Virus record (IMG/VR): IMGVR_UViG_3300034683_000076
Coordinates: 1 to 46,427 of that record
Strand: one strand, 5' to 3'
Origin: a virus
Length of the DNA stretch: 46,427 bases
A program made the position numbers and the translations under genes. The number at the start of each line of letters is the position of its first letter. Position 1 is the stretch's first letter. Positions 7,016 through 15,365 of the stretch are shown here, piece after piece. Under the pieces are notes generated by a model. The model saw only the letters and a program-made list of their open reading frames with translations, had not been told where the DNA came from and searched no databases.

Positions 7016-7543
7016 ATGTTAGTAATCGGAGATCTTTTTACCTATTTGAATGAAGTAAAGTATAAAGCAACAGCACATGGATGCAATTGTTTTTGTACTT
7101 TCGGTAAAGGACTTGCTGCAACAATAAAAGAAAAATATCCGGAAGTTTACCTTGCCGACCAGAACACCAGAAAAGGAGACAAATCCAAGTTGGGCAAGTT
7201 CACCTTTGCTAAGGTAAATGGAGTGCTGATCTACAATTTGTACACTCAGTTCACTTACGGACAAACTCGTAGACATGTCAGATACTCCGCAGTCCGAAGC
7301 TCTCTTGAAAAGATGCAAGATCACTTGTATTCTATTTACGGCGATAGAATGGATGAAGAAACTCTTTTGGTTATCCCTCTAATCGGGGGAGGACTTGCTG
7401 GGGGAGAAGTTGATAAACTCATGGAGATCTATCACAACACACTGGTGTGTAAATGGGACCTCATTATCCCTTCCAGTACCAGTATCAGGAAACAGTACGC
7501 TCTAAGGATGTTGCATGACGAATGTGCTAATAATCGTTATTGA
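7016..7543 (+). CDS. Macro-domain protein (ADP-ribose binding)
   Basis: The product is 175 residues, a single macro domain by its motifs: GDLF at residues 5-8, then HGCNCFCTFGKGLAATI, like the HxxNc...GxGxA loop that holds ADP-ribose, and later IPLIGGGLAGG, like the conserved IGxGxxGG loop before the final helices. Family members bind ADP-ribose or remove it from proteins, nucleic acids or small products. In a phage this could reverse ADP-ribosylation or sequester NAD-derived signals. ATG 7016 is preferred to TTG 7013; AAAGAG precedes it. It sits among small early-region genes. Confidence 0.8.
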   Translation: MLVIGDLFTYLNEVKYKATAHGCNCFCTFGKGLAATIKEKYPEVYLADQNTRKGDKSKLGKFTFAKVNGVLIYNLYTQFTYGQTRRHVRYSAVRSSLEKMQDHLYSIYGDRMDEETLLVIPLIGGGLAGGEVDKLMEIYHNTLVCKWDLIIPSSTSIRKQYALRMLHDECANNRY

Positions 7544-7683
7544 GTCACATGATACTAGTTCCAAATACACGTACTCATATTTAACCCGCATGGAAGGATA
7601 CCTGCTAGCACACATGTACAAAAATACCTCACGACAATCTGTCGAATAAACTCTCACACTGAGATACTTTAAAGGAGGAGCTT

Positions 7684-8331
7684 GTGTCTGAATTTGAACC
7701 TGAGTTTACAGAAGTTCGAGAATATGTATTTAAACTTATCGAAGAATTCAAAGCAAATAACTGTGTACTTTTAAGCTGGGAAATTTGCCGTGACTTTCGT
7801 GGAGTTCTTTGTATAACGTACAAGATCATCAGTGACCCAACTGACAGAGATCACTGGGTTAACCTGGACCGTATCAAACATGATCTTTTGGACACCTTAC
7901 CGGAGAACAGCTTTCCTAAGATCCGCATGGCATTCTGCTCGACAGATCGTAGTGTTGTCTTAACTTGTGAAACTCCAGATTTTACAGGTTTTCCGTACAT
8001 GGAGGCCGACATCCTGAATGAACTATTCAAGGACCCTGCTTTGCGTGATGTTTCAGTCTATCCCGGTGGAACTTACGATAGCTTAAACCGGAGAAATTGT
8101 GACGTATTTATTCGTAAACATCTGGACGAAGAACAGATGACTACAACCCCACTGAAAGATCTCCGAGAAAAAGTGGCATCCGAATACGCCAAAGTTTCTA
8201 AACGGTTTACTTCACCGATACGAACAATATGTCGCTCCGGAAAGGACTATCACGACATCGCTATTCTGTACCAGACAGCATTTGGATGGGAGTTGTCTTT
8301 GCCCAAAGACAACCAAGGATATTTTCAATAA
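7684..8331 (+). CDS. Early-region protein, paralogue of the 8443 gene
   Basis: The start is GTG, preceded by AAAGGAGGAG. The 215-residue product aligns along most of its length with the next gene: an N-terminal helix, a CVLLSWEICR strand, then a D-LPENSFPKIR segment and FPYMEADIL (LPENSFPHIR and LPYMEEGTL in the partner). It is acidic, with no known motif. The 140-base region upstream has no hairpin or clear early box, so it may be read through from the macro-domain gene. Confidence 0.8.
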   Translation: MSEFEPEFTEVREYVFKLIEEFKANNCVLLSWEICRDFRGVLCITYKIISDPTDRDHWVNLDRIKHDLLDTLPENSFPKIRMAFCSTDRSVVLTCETPDFTGFPYMEADILNELFKDPALRDVSVYPGGTYDSLNRRNCDVFIRKHLDEEQMTTTPLKDLREKVASEYAKVSKRFTSPIRTICRSGKDYHDIAILYQTAFGWELSLPKDNQGYFQ

Positions 8332-8442
8332 AAAGTGCTAAATACAGCAGAAAACCGAATCCTTAGTTATTTTCCAAGAATCAAACAGCACGCGTTTGTA
8401 AGACTCCCCACTTTCAAGTAGTGTGGATAGGAGAAAAAATCT

Positions 8443-9093
8443 ATGACAGATACTGAGTTCACACAACAACAAGTTTTAGAATACATTTCTTGGTTCAGTC
8501 ATGAACTTACCAAAAAAGGTTGTATCGTTCTCGATTGGGTAATCACGAGAACTGATCAGCGGAAGCTCACTATTCATTACAGATATGTCAGTGATCCAAA
8601 AGTTACTGACACATGTGTTGATCTGGAGCAAGTCAAAACCGACTTCCAACAGGATCTTCCTGAAAATAGTTTCCCTCACATCCGATTGCAGTACATGCCT
8701 GCAGAAAGAGTCCTTATGTTGATATGTGAGACAGAGAATTTTTCAGGACTTCCATATATGGAAGAAGGTACACTGACGAAACTTTTTCAATATCCGGATA
8801 CCAGCTTTGTATCCGTAGTTCCGGAAAAGAACGAGAGTGTAAAAGATAGTCAAACATGTAGAGTAACTATCTGGACATCAGTGTCTGAAGAGCAGGTTCG
8901 TGACACTCCATTCGGGCAGTTGCAAGATGAAGTGCTCGTGAAGCTCGAGCAGACTTCGGAATATTTCACAAATCCAGACAGTATCCAATACCGTCACGGA
9001 CCCGGATTCTCTCCCGAGATAGGGGTACAGTATCATATTCCGTTTCGTCGTGAGCAAGTATCCATTGTCTCTACCGGAATCAGAATGCAGTAG
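8443..9093 (+). CDS. Early-region protein, paralogue of the 7684 gene
   Basis: The 216-residue product starts at ATG with GGAG 10 bases upstream. It is a diverged tandem copy of the preceding gene, sharing the LPENSFP block and the PYMEE block. The copies differ most in their last 60 residues. No catalytic motif is visible. A terminator follows 18 bases after the stop. Confidence 0.8.
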   Translation: MTDTEFTQQQVLEYISWFSHELTKKGCIVLDWVITRTDQRKLTIHYRYVSDPKVTDTCVDLEQVKTDFQQDLPENSFPHIRLQYMPAERVLMLICETENFSGLPYMEEGTLTKLFQYPDTSFVSVVPEKNESVKDSQTCRVTIWTSVSEEQVRDTPFGQLQDEVLVKLEQTSEYFTNPDSIQYRHGPGFSPEIGVQYHIPFRREQVSIVSTGIRMQ

Positions 9094-9111
9094 AACATAG
9101 GTCATTTATCT

Positions 9112-9143
9112 AACAAGTGTGAGAGAAGACTCTCACACTTGTT
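9112..9143 (+). terminator. Intrinsic terminator
   Basis: A 14-bp perfect stem AACAAGTGTGAGAG with an AAGA loop is followed by ATTATT. It ends the 8443 unit. Confidence 0.85.
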
Positions 9144-9165
9144 ATTATTCGACATTTTTCAGGGA

Positions 9166-9173
9166 TATATTAC
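9166..9173 (+). promoter_or_regulatory. Early promoter box TATATTAC
   Basis: This is a perfect TATATTAC within GGATATATTACATTTTTA, just after a terminator and 52 bases before the ATG at 9226. It is identical to the phiKZ early-promoter box used by the virion RNA polymerase. Confidence 0.75.
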
Positions 9174-9225
9174 ATTTTTAAATTAGAACTTATTCTAAGT
9201 ACATTTAACTAAGGAGAATCGTTTT

Positions 9226-9780
9226 ATGTTTCCATTTCCAGAACATCTAAGTTTTATTGAGCACCATCGTTACGATGCAGAGATGAGTTTTATCGATGCC
9301 ACCACGATTATCGAGTATCCGAACAATCCGCAGGCCAGAAGCTTTGCATTGGTCCTATATTTGACGTTTCCTGTGTATCAGAATCGTCAAGTTCTCTGTA
9401 CTGATCGGGAAGACGTCCTATTTCGTGCACACGGAAACTTAATTGACTTGGATTTGGAAATCCCGTTCAGTTTCGAAGAGACTTTCTCGGATCACACAAA
9501 GTACGAAGAATGGGCTAAGATCCTTATCCACAAACACGTCATTGAAACCTACGTACACAACCATCCGTACGTGAATCAGCTCACTATTGAGTGTGCATAT
9601 GTTTCCAAGGAGGCTGAGTGCATTTCCTCATTGTGCGATATGCTGTACCAGATGGTCTGCGATACCCAAGCATCCCTGACTGTTGAAAGTAGTTTCAACA
9701 GTTATCAGCAACTGAAGGACTTGGACGACAGAGCTCATCGCTACTGCTACGAATTCCTAACAAAAGAGGTGACCAAATGA
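9226..9780 (+). CDS. Early protein of unknown function (184 aa)
   Basis: ATG follows AAGGAG. The 184-residue acidic product is rich in His, Tyr and aromatic residues, with a beta-rich first half and a helical second half holding several cysteines. No family is recognised. It has a perfect early box upstream and shares the ATGA overlap with the next gene, so the two are translationally coupled. Confidence 0.85.
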   Translation: MFPFPEHLSFIEHHRYDAEMSFIDATTIIEYPNNPQARSFALVLYLTFPVYQNRQVLCTDREDVLFRAHGNLIDLDLEIPFSFEETFSDHTKYEEWAKILIHKHVIETYVHNHPYVNQLTIECAYVSKEAECISSLCDMLYQMVCDTQASLTVESSFNSYQQLKDLDDRAHRYCYEFLTKEVTK

Positions 9781-10088
9781 AGATTATTGTAGTGGACGTT
9801 CTTCAGAAAGACCAACTCAAGAAGTGGGTGGTTGCAGATGTTCATGAGGCATGGAGACGTTTTGGGATTCCCTTTACGGAAGAAGACCAGAATGTGGTTG
9901 AAGTTCAAGTCTACGACAACAATGGACAAGACTGGACTTCGAAACTTCCTATACCTGTTCAAAAACAATACGAGGTAGTCTACTTTCCACAATTCCTGCC
10001 GGAAAGTTTTTTGATGGTCGACGATAAATTGCAGCCGACTGTTGATGTAGGAATATTCTCCATGACAGTGGAGTGGATCCATCAGTAG
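9777..10088 (+). CDS. Early protein of unknown function (103 aa)
   Basis: The start overlaps the stop of the previous gene (ATGA), with GAGGTG upstream inside that gene. The small product alternates beta-strand-like and short helical segments, with no known motif. The coupling suggests that the two products act together or in fixed ratio. Confidence 0.8.
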   Translation: MKIIVVDVLQKDQLKKWVVADVHEAWRRFGIPFTEEDQNVVEVQVYDNNGQDWTSKLPIPVQKQYEVVYFPQFLPESFLMVDDKLQPTVDVGIFSMTVEWIHQ

Positions 10089-10091
10089 TAT

Positions 10092-10123
10092 CGAGGAGAT
10101 AGCCCTATGGCTATCTCCTCGAT
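10092..10123. terminator. Bidirectional terminator
   Basis: A 14-bp perfect stem TCGAGGAGATAGCC with a CTAT loop lies between the convergent genes ending at 10088 (+) and 10125 (-). Confidence 0.9.
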
Positions 10124-10124
10124 G

Positions 10125-12671
10125 TTAACTAAAAGTTACGTGAGTATTCATTTTTTCTGGTCGGATGATGTTTCCATCCATAAGACATAAGACTTCACTA
10201 TCTACAAAGCCTTCGAACAAAACTGCTTCGTGATGGATCATCCACAACTGACTCACAAGACGCTGGTCTATGAGCGAGCGTAACCATTCCAATAGACTTT
10301 GTTTGTGAACAGGATCAAGTCCTTCGTCGCATTCGTCTAGGAATATAGGATAATCTAGCAATCTCTTACCTATCACGAATGCAAGCATCCATGCAAGATT
10401 GACGATAGCTTGCTGACCTTTACTTAGTCTTGATATGTCGGAAACGATAAGTCCATCCACAGAAATAGCAAATGTTCCATCAAAAGGAGAATCGTACGTT
10501 AGTTCTTCTATCTGTAAAGGATAACTCCACACCTGTGCAAGAACACAGTTGACGTTGTGTATCAAGGTGTTGGTATATTCTACCAAGTGTCTGTGTGGGA
10601 ATCCAGTATACGGAGAGAGACTTTTTTCTATCGTCTGATAATCCTTCCTGAGAAGTTCTAATTTTGTTATGTCCTCTATTGTGTCTTTCAGTCTTGCTAG
10701 ATGTCCGGTTTGAATTTGTAGAGTTTCATCTATCGTTCGTAGATCTTGAGTTAGTTCTGTACTTGATTTTTCAAGATCCACTAACATCTTTTTAGAGAAA
10801 CGACCTACAATCTTTAATTCGATGATGTCAGTTATTTTTTCAAAATCAGATTGTATTTGATTAAACGCCTTTTGCATCTGTCCCAGATGAAAATATTTTG
10901 TAGATTTATACTGATACGCATGAAGTTCTTCTTCATAGCCAGCAATACTCTTCAAAGCTACAGTATATTCGTTTTTCTTTTGAACAAGTAAGTCTTGAAT
11001 GAATGTACTGGACGTATTTGATTCCGTCATCCCTTTTAGTTGAGATTTCAACTTCAAGATCATTTCTTTATTTTCAAGTTCTTCATAATGAAGAAGAGAA
11101 TCTTCTATGATGCTACGTATGAGTGTATGAAATCTCTGAGGGTATACCAATTTCTCGGTTAAGTAGTATTCATCTTTCTCAAGTACTGTGGTCCTCAAAT
11201 GTTTTGCTATTTCATTTTTTAGATGCATCACATATTCATAACGCATACTGAAACATTGAAGAGCATCTCTTGCTTTCATAACTCGGAGTTTGTATGGACC
11301 AAGTCGTGCCAATTCTTCACGGTAGGTTTTTAACTTTTCATCAAGCAAGACAACTCTGGAGTAGTAGCTGTTGTAGTATTCACAGTTAGAAGAAGTTTCA
11401 TCGTTGCATGGTTTACTCATGGTTATTTGGAACTTCTCTTTTTCTAACTCTTCTATGTTTTTTCCAAGAGACAATTCCCGATTGAAGATATCTTCAGTTT
11501 TCTTAACATAATGTTCGTATTTACGTTGTATTTTGAAAAGTACATTTCTTGTTATAACAAATTTTGGGTTTTGAGATATATACTCTAAAATACTACACTG
11601 AGCTTTTTCTAATTGAGAAACTTGTCGTTTATAATCGTGTTTGGGAATAGGTACAAACTCATCATGATACTTATACGTTTTAGATTCTAATCGCAATAAC
11701 TCATCATGTATGAGTTCAGAAGTAAGATTGCTTTCTTCAGATTTTAAGTAATCTTGATACTTTCGTATCTCAGATACAATATCTTCAGCACGCTTTGAAG
11801 TTTCATGTATTCTCGTAGTAAGCTCTTCTTCCCTTCTTTTCAATTTCAAGTATATCTCTTCTCGTTCTTCTTCTGTGATCGTTTTATCTATGTCTACAAG
11901 ATTAAGTAATGACTTACAGATCTTTCTGGTACGAGAGTGTAGCTGATTAACAATAGCTAGGTCATCTTCTATCGCTACATGTTTATGGTCGCCCAATCTC
12001 TCATTGACTTCATCTATGATAGTTTTGAATCTGTTTATATCTGACAAAATGTTGATGAGTTGAGTATTCTTTGTTTTGTGGGTTTTTCTAAGTTCAGCAA
12101 GTAAATCTTCAGAAAGCAATTGATTTTCAGTTTGTATTTTCTTTTGTTGGAGATGTTTTATAGTCGCACGAAGATCTTTGATCTTGGCACAGATCTGTTT
12201 GTGCTTAGACAATACAAGTTCTAGATTGACTGGATTGATACCAAGTAAAAAATTCTTTCTTTCAGTCTTGCCCATCTTAGTCATGTGCAATTTATACTTG
12301 AGGATATTTTCTATCTGTTGAGTATACCCCAGATGCTGTTCTACTAATTCATTTTGTATACCACTAGTTCCAGATATATTGAGCTCTTCTCCATCTTTTA
12401 AAAATGAATGTGCTCCTTTAGATGTGGTGAAGTCTGAAATTAGAACATATTCACTTTTGTCGTGATGGATAACAAGTTTTTTATATCCTTTCTTGCCGTA
12501 GGTAGGGCGACTTGCAGCAAATGGTGTGAGTTCTTCAAGTAACGAACTTTTACCACTACCATTGTCACCTATAAATATCTGTATATCTGACCCACATTCC
12601 ATAGTAAGTCGTTTGATGCCCGAAAACCGAAATGGCATAAAGTCTCGAACTTCTGCATTTAAAATTTTCAT
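10125..12671 (-). CDS. SbcC/Rad50-like ATPase (T4 gp46-like recombination nuclease subunit)
   Basis: The product is 848 residues. The N-terminus has a Walker A loop (GDNGSGKS, residues about 35-42). Long coiled-coil arms fill roughly residues 170-700. The C-terminus has the ABC signature (LSKGQQ) followed by Walker B and D-loop (IFLDECDEGLD, near residue 775). This is the SMC/Rad50 layout, and phage members pair with an SbcD/gp47 nuclease to resect DNA ends for recombination-dependent replication. The apex has CNDETSSNC near residues 421-429 instead of a CxxC zinc hook. The nuclease partner is not in the window. The start is supported by GGAG 9 bases upstream and a late-type box at 12694. Confidence 0.9.
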   Translation of the reverse strand: MKILNAEVRDFMPFRFSGIKRLTMECGSDIQIFIGDNGSGKSSLLEELTPFAASRPTYGKKGYKKLVIHHDKSEYVLISDFTTSKGAHSFLKDGEELNISGTSGIQNELVEQHLGYTQQIENILKYKLHMTKMGKTERKNFLLGINPVNLELVLSKHKQICAKIKDLRATIKHLQQKKIQTENQLLSEDLLAELRKTHKTKNTQLINILSDINRFKTIIDEVNERLGDHKHVAIEDDLAIVNQLHSRTRKICKSLLNLVDIDKTITEEEREEIYLKLKRREEELTTRIHETSKRAEDIVSEIRKYQDYLKSEESNLTSELIHDELLRLESKTYKYHDEFVPIPKHDYKRQVSQLEKAQCSILEYISQNPKFVITRNVLFKIQRKYEHYVKKTEDIFNRELSLGKNIEELEKEKFQITMSKPCNDETSSNCEYYNSYYSRVVLLDEKLKTYREELARLGPYKLRVMKARDALQCFSMRYEYVMHLKNEIAKHLRTTVLEKDEYYLTEKLVYPQRFHTLIRSIIEDSLLHYEELENKEMILKLKSQLKGMTESNTSSTFIQDLLVQKKNEYTVALKSIAGYEEELHAYQYKSTKYFHLGQMQKAFNQIQSDFEKITDIIELKIVGRFSKKMLVDLEKSSTELTQDLRTIDETLQIQTGHLARLKDTIEDITKLELLRKDYQTIEKSLSPYTGFPHRHLVEYTNTLIHNVNCVLAQVWSYPLQIEELTYDSPFDGTFAISVDGLIVSDISRLSKGQQAIVNLAWMLAFVIGKRLLDYPIFLDECDEGLDPVHKQSLLEWLRSLIDQRLVSQLWMIHHEAVLFEGFVDSEVLCLMDGNIIRPEKMNTHVTFS

Positions 12672-12693
12672 CGATGTAGTCTCCAGTTAAGGT

Positions 12694-12702
12694 CTATACC
12701 AT
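12694..12702 (-). promoter_or_regulatory. Candidate middle/late promoter box ATGGTATAG
   Basis: The leftward strand reads ATGGTATAG, 22 bases before the SbcC-like gene start. It is identical to the box before the polymerase gene at 19463. Confidence 0.5.
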
Positions 12703-12751
12703 GTGTCTTGGTGACTGGAAATAACCGATAATTCTAGGTAGAAGTATTCTC

Positions 12752-12760
12752 ATCATATGC
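12752..12760 (+). promoter_or_regulatory. Candidate late promoter box ATCATATGC
   Basis: ATCATATGC lies 30 bases before the ATG at 12791 and fits the ATNNTATRN pattern. It is a weaker match than the others. Confidence 0.3.
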
Positions 12761-12790
12761 TTATTAACCTTCAAGTATGGAGATAAAATT

Positions 12791-13123
12791 ATGGCCTATG
12801 ACAACATGTCTAAGTATATCAAAAATGTGGTACATCCGTATATCGTCAACCTGCGGGATATGTTAAAATCTAATGTGGATTGGATACGAGAAAAATTTAA
12901 TGCTGTTGATAAAGATATAGCAGATACCAATGCCCATATCAGTAGTGTTGAACAAAATCTCAGCAACGAAATCCAAAACGTGGAAGCTAAACATGATGCG
13001 CATGCTTCACGTCGAAACAATCCCCATGTGGTAAAACTTACACAGACCGCTACCGTTAGTAGTCTTCCTCCTACAAATGTACAAGGAAGAACTGGGGATG
13101 CATGGATTCAAACATTAGATTGA
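12791..13123 (+). CDS. Small coiled-coil, fibre-like protein (110 aa)
   Basis: ATG follows TATGGAG. Residues about 20-70 are predicted coiled coil (heptad-like, with IREKFNAVDKDI and SSVEQNLSNEIQNVEAKH). The segment after it, HASRRNNPHVVKLTQT, resembles the H...NPH-V..TQ repeats in this phage's tail fibres. The C-terminus (TGDAWIQTLD) is like phage adhesin ends. It may be a small virion or fibre-associated protein, placed 22 bases before the 13146 gene in the same unit. Confidence 0.7.
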   Translation: MAYDNMSKYIKNVVHPYIVNLRDMLKSNVDWIREKFNAVDKDIADTNAHISSVEQNLSNEIQNVEAKHDAHASRRNNPHVVKLTQTATVSSLPPTNVQGRTGDAWIQTLD

Positions 13124-13145
13124 TATCTATTTAGGAGATGTGTCT

Positions 13146-14168
13146 ATGTTAAAAATTTTAGCTGTCAACTATTTTGCACCTAAAAATACAACCGAGGGAG
13201 AGATCCGAGTAATCGTCGAGGATGCTCTGGAATTTCAAGCTAAATTTTCAGAATCTGATTTTCCTATTAGTGTAGATGGATTCATTCACTTTGAACCCCG
13301 TATGGAACGGTTCTACATCTCGCATGACCAAACACCAATGACGGATGACCAAATCGCTATGATGCAGGAATTTGTCGACAACAAACTCTCTGACCTCTTA
13401 GATCTTCCTCAACCGGCGATCGATCCTGATTTAGGAAATCTTTGGATGGGGGTTGTAGATTCTAAAACAATCAAAGAAGAAAAACTCAGAGTCATAGATT
13501 CTTTGGGTCAATACCCGTCGTCCACAAGACCTCATCTCTACGATACTGACAATAAAACTTTCCATCCTGCGCATGTGGGTATTTTCGAAAACGGTTCTAT
13601 CCAGTTTTCCCCAGCCGATGTTCGTCCTAACCATGTGTTTTTCTATACTAAGGAACAATGGGACGATTTAGTATCGAAAAGTGATCTTCCTAAAAATCTC
13701 CATAGAGCATGGTTCAAGTATGATTTTGTTCACGATTGCATTATAGACAATCGTTCTGAAGAAGATAAAATGCTTGAAATCTATACAGAGCTGGATCAGT
13801 ATTCCTCAGAAGCACATCTGAAATACAACGGACAAATCGAAAAGACCTTCACAGATGCGGAGTATTATCGAGAACTTATGTACATGTTTGGAGATGAGAT
13901 AACTTCTATTGATCCTATACTGGAATATCTTAAGTTCCCGAAAGTGAAGGAACTTAAGTATGAAGAAACCGTTGATCCGTACATTCGTAAATTCGTTGAA
14001 GACTTTGAAAAGTTTTCGGCCATCGAAAAGATACGTATCCGCAAATTGAACCAAGTACAGCTTGTGCTCTTACATATGAAAAAGATAGATGCCAAAGCTA
14101 CATTTGGTAGTATTTCAAAATTCATAGAAATGGTAAAACAGCAAATCGATCTTATTTACAATTCATAA
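13146..14168 (+). CDS. Hypothetical protein, possible virion component (340 aa)
   Basis: ATG 13146 is chosen over GTG 13140 because AGGAG lies 8 bases before it. The 340-residue product has a beta-rich N-terminal half with many aromatic residues and Pro, and a helical, charged C-terminal half from about residue 200. No enzyme motif is visible. Its operon partner is a fibre-like protein and the upstream box is of the late type, which suggests a structural or assembly role. That is inference only. Confidence 0.75.
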   Translation: MLKILAVNYFAPKNTTEGEIRVIVEDALEFQAKFSESDFPISVDGFIHFEPRMERFYISHDQTPMTDDQIAMMQEFVDNKLSDLLDLPQPAIDPDLGNLWMGVVDSKTIKEEKLRVIDSLGQYPSSTRPHLYDTDNKTFHPAHVGIFENGSIQFSPADVRPNHVFFYTKEQWDDLVSKSDLPKNLHRAWFKYDFVHDCIIDNRSEEDKMLEIYTELDQYSSEAHLKYNGQIEKTFTDAEYYRELMYMFGDEITSIDPILEYLKFPKVKELKYEETVDPYIRKFVEDFEKFSAIEKIRIRKLNQVQLVLLHMKKIDAKATFGSISKFIEMVKQQIDLIYNS

Positions 14169-14170
14169 CT

Positions 14171-14202
14171 ACAGTATTGCTCTCTTCGGAGAGCAGTACT
14201 GT
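14171..14202 (+). terminator. Intrinsic terminator with TTCG loop
   Basis: A 14-bp stem with one T-G pair is closed by a TTCG tetraloop and followed by AAATTTATATTTTT. It is a textbook rho-independent terminator. Confidence 0.9.
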
Positions 14203-14274
14203 AAATTTATATTTTTGACTGGTAGCTTAATACCACCACTATATGTTATTATGACCAATCGAAAACAAATCGTA

Positions 14275-14282
14275 TATATTAC
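14275..14282 (+). promoter_or_regulatory. Early promoter box TATATTAC
   Basis: A perfect TATATTAC lies within GTATATATTACG, 35 bases before ATG 14318 and just after a terminator. Confidence 0.7.
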
Positions 14283-14317
14283 GAATTCATATTTCAAATT
14301 TCGTGGTAGGTAAAATC

Positions 14318-15208
14318 ATGTCAAAATTTCAATGTAATTCTAAAAATCATTTAGGAACTGTAATAGTTAAATCTGTGGCTGTATCTGTGGGTCCTTCTGG
14401 AGAAATTGCTACAATCATTAAATCTAAACCAGCAGCAAGATTTCCAAAACTGTTTCCTACTAAGGAAAATTCCAGGAAAAGAGAATTTCTTTGTGAACAC
14501 ATAAGTGTCGGAGATAGTTTTGATGTGCATCTAAGGAAAGATCAAGACGGAGAAGTGGAGATCTGGAAACCTAGTTTTCAATTTCCTAAGGACGAAAATA
14601 GTGTTACTTTAAACGATCCTCCAAAACTCTGTCCTTCGTGTAAGAGTGTTCTGTACGATGATGAAACCGGTATTTACTGTATCAATACTAGATGCCCTGC
14701 AAAACTTATCGTTAGTTTAGGATTGTTTTTGTCCTTCCTTAATTTCGATTGGGTAGGTACAAAGTTTACGAAAATATTGCCCTCCATGGTAACACACGGA
14801 ACTGTCCAAAAGATATCGGATATATTCAAGTGCGATTTATCTATCCTTATGGCTTACGGATTGGAACCAGATGAAGCTCAAACGTTTCTAAAATGGATGA
14901 AGACTAAAAAGAAAGCTTTGAAGTATTCTCAGTATTTGGAATATCTTATCCGTGTATTTTTGAATACTTCGGAAGGCAGGTTATTCCCTAAAGATGTACC
15001 CTGGGTACTCCATCACAAAGAACTTCAGACGGATTTTGATGTCATGGGATTTTTAGATTGGCAATCTGCAGTATATTCATCTGAACACGAGATCCCGGTT
15101 GATAGATATATGAATAAAGAAACATACGAAATCATTTCTCTTATTCTTTCTATACCTGAAAATTTTGAAAGTTTGATCGAGTTAGAAACCATAGGAGTTT
15201 TGAACTAG
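14318..15208 (+). CDS. LigA-like OB/zinc-finger/HhH protein without adenylation domain
   Basis: The product is 296 residues. It resembles the C-terminal part of NAD-dependent DNA ligase. Residues about 12-90 look like the OB-fold (SVGPSGEIA..., ISVGDSFDV). Next comes a four-cysteine finger at residues 105, 108, 121 and 126 (CPSC...CINTRCPA, close to the LigA C4 finger). A helix-hairpin-helix-like region follows from about residue 145 (FDWVGTKFTKILPS). The catalytic nucleotidyltransferase domain with its KxDG lysine is absent, so it cannot ligate alone. It may be a DNA-binding factor or half of a split ligase. ATG 14318 is preferred to GTG 14303. It is under a perfect early box. Confidence 0.65.
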   Translation: MSKFQCNSKNHLGTVIVKSVAVSVGPSGEIATIIKSKPAARFPKLFPTKENSRKREFLCEHISVGDSFDVHLRKDQDGEVEIWKPSFQFPKDENSVTLNDPPKLCPSCKSVLYDDETGIYCINTRCPAKLIVSLGLFLSFLNFDWVGTKFTKILPSMVTHGTVQKISDIFKCDLSILMAYGLEPDEAQTFLKWMKTKKKALKYSQYLEYLIRVFLNTSEGRLFPKDVPWVLHHKELQTDFDVMGFLDWQSAVYSSEHEIPVDRYMNKETYEIISLILSIPENFESLIELETIGVLN

Positions 15209-15230
15209 AAGCTCATACTAAAAATGCGGA

Positions 15231-15238
15231 TATATTAC
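15231..15238 (+). promoter_or_regulatory. Early promoter box TATATTAC
   Basis: A perfect TATATTAC lies within GGATATATTACACTAA, 127 bases before ATG 15366. This implies a long leader for that gene. Confidence 0.7.
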
Positions 15239-15365
15239 ACTAATGAATGCTCGGTATAAAAGTCAGATTAATTTTTATACACGACATCTATACTGTGCAA
15301 AAGAAATGTCGTATAGCTAACCACATCTAACCTTTAAACCACATCTCAAATTGAGGAGTTCCCGT

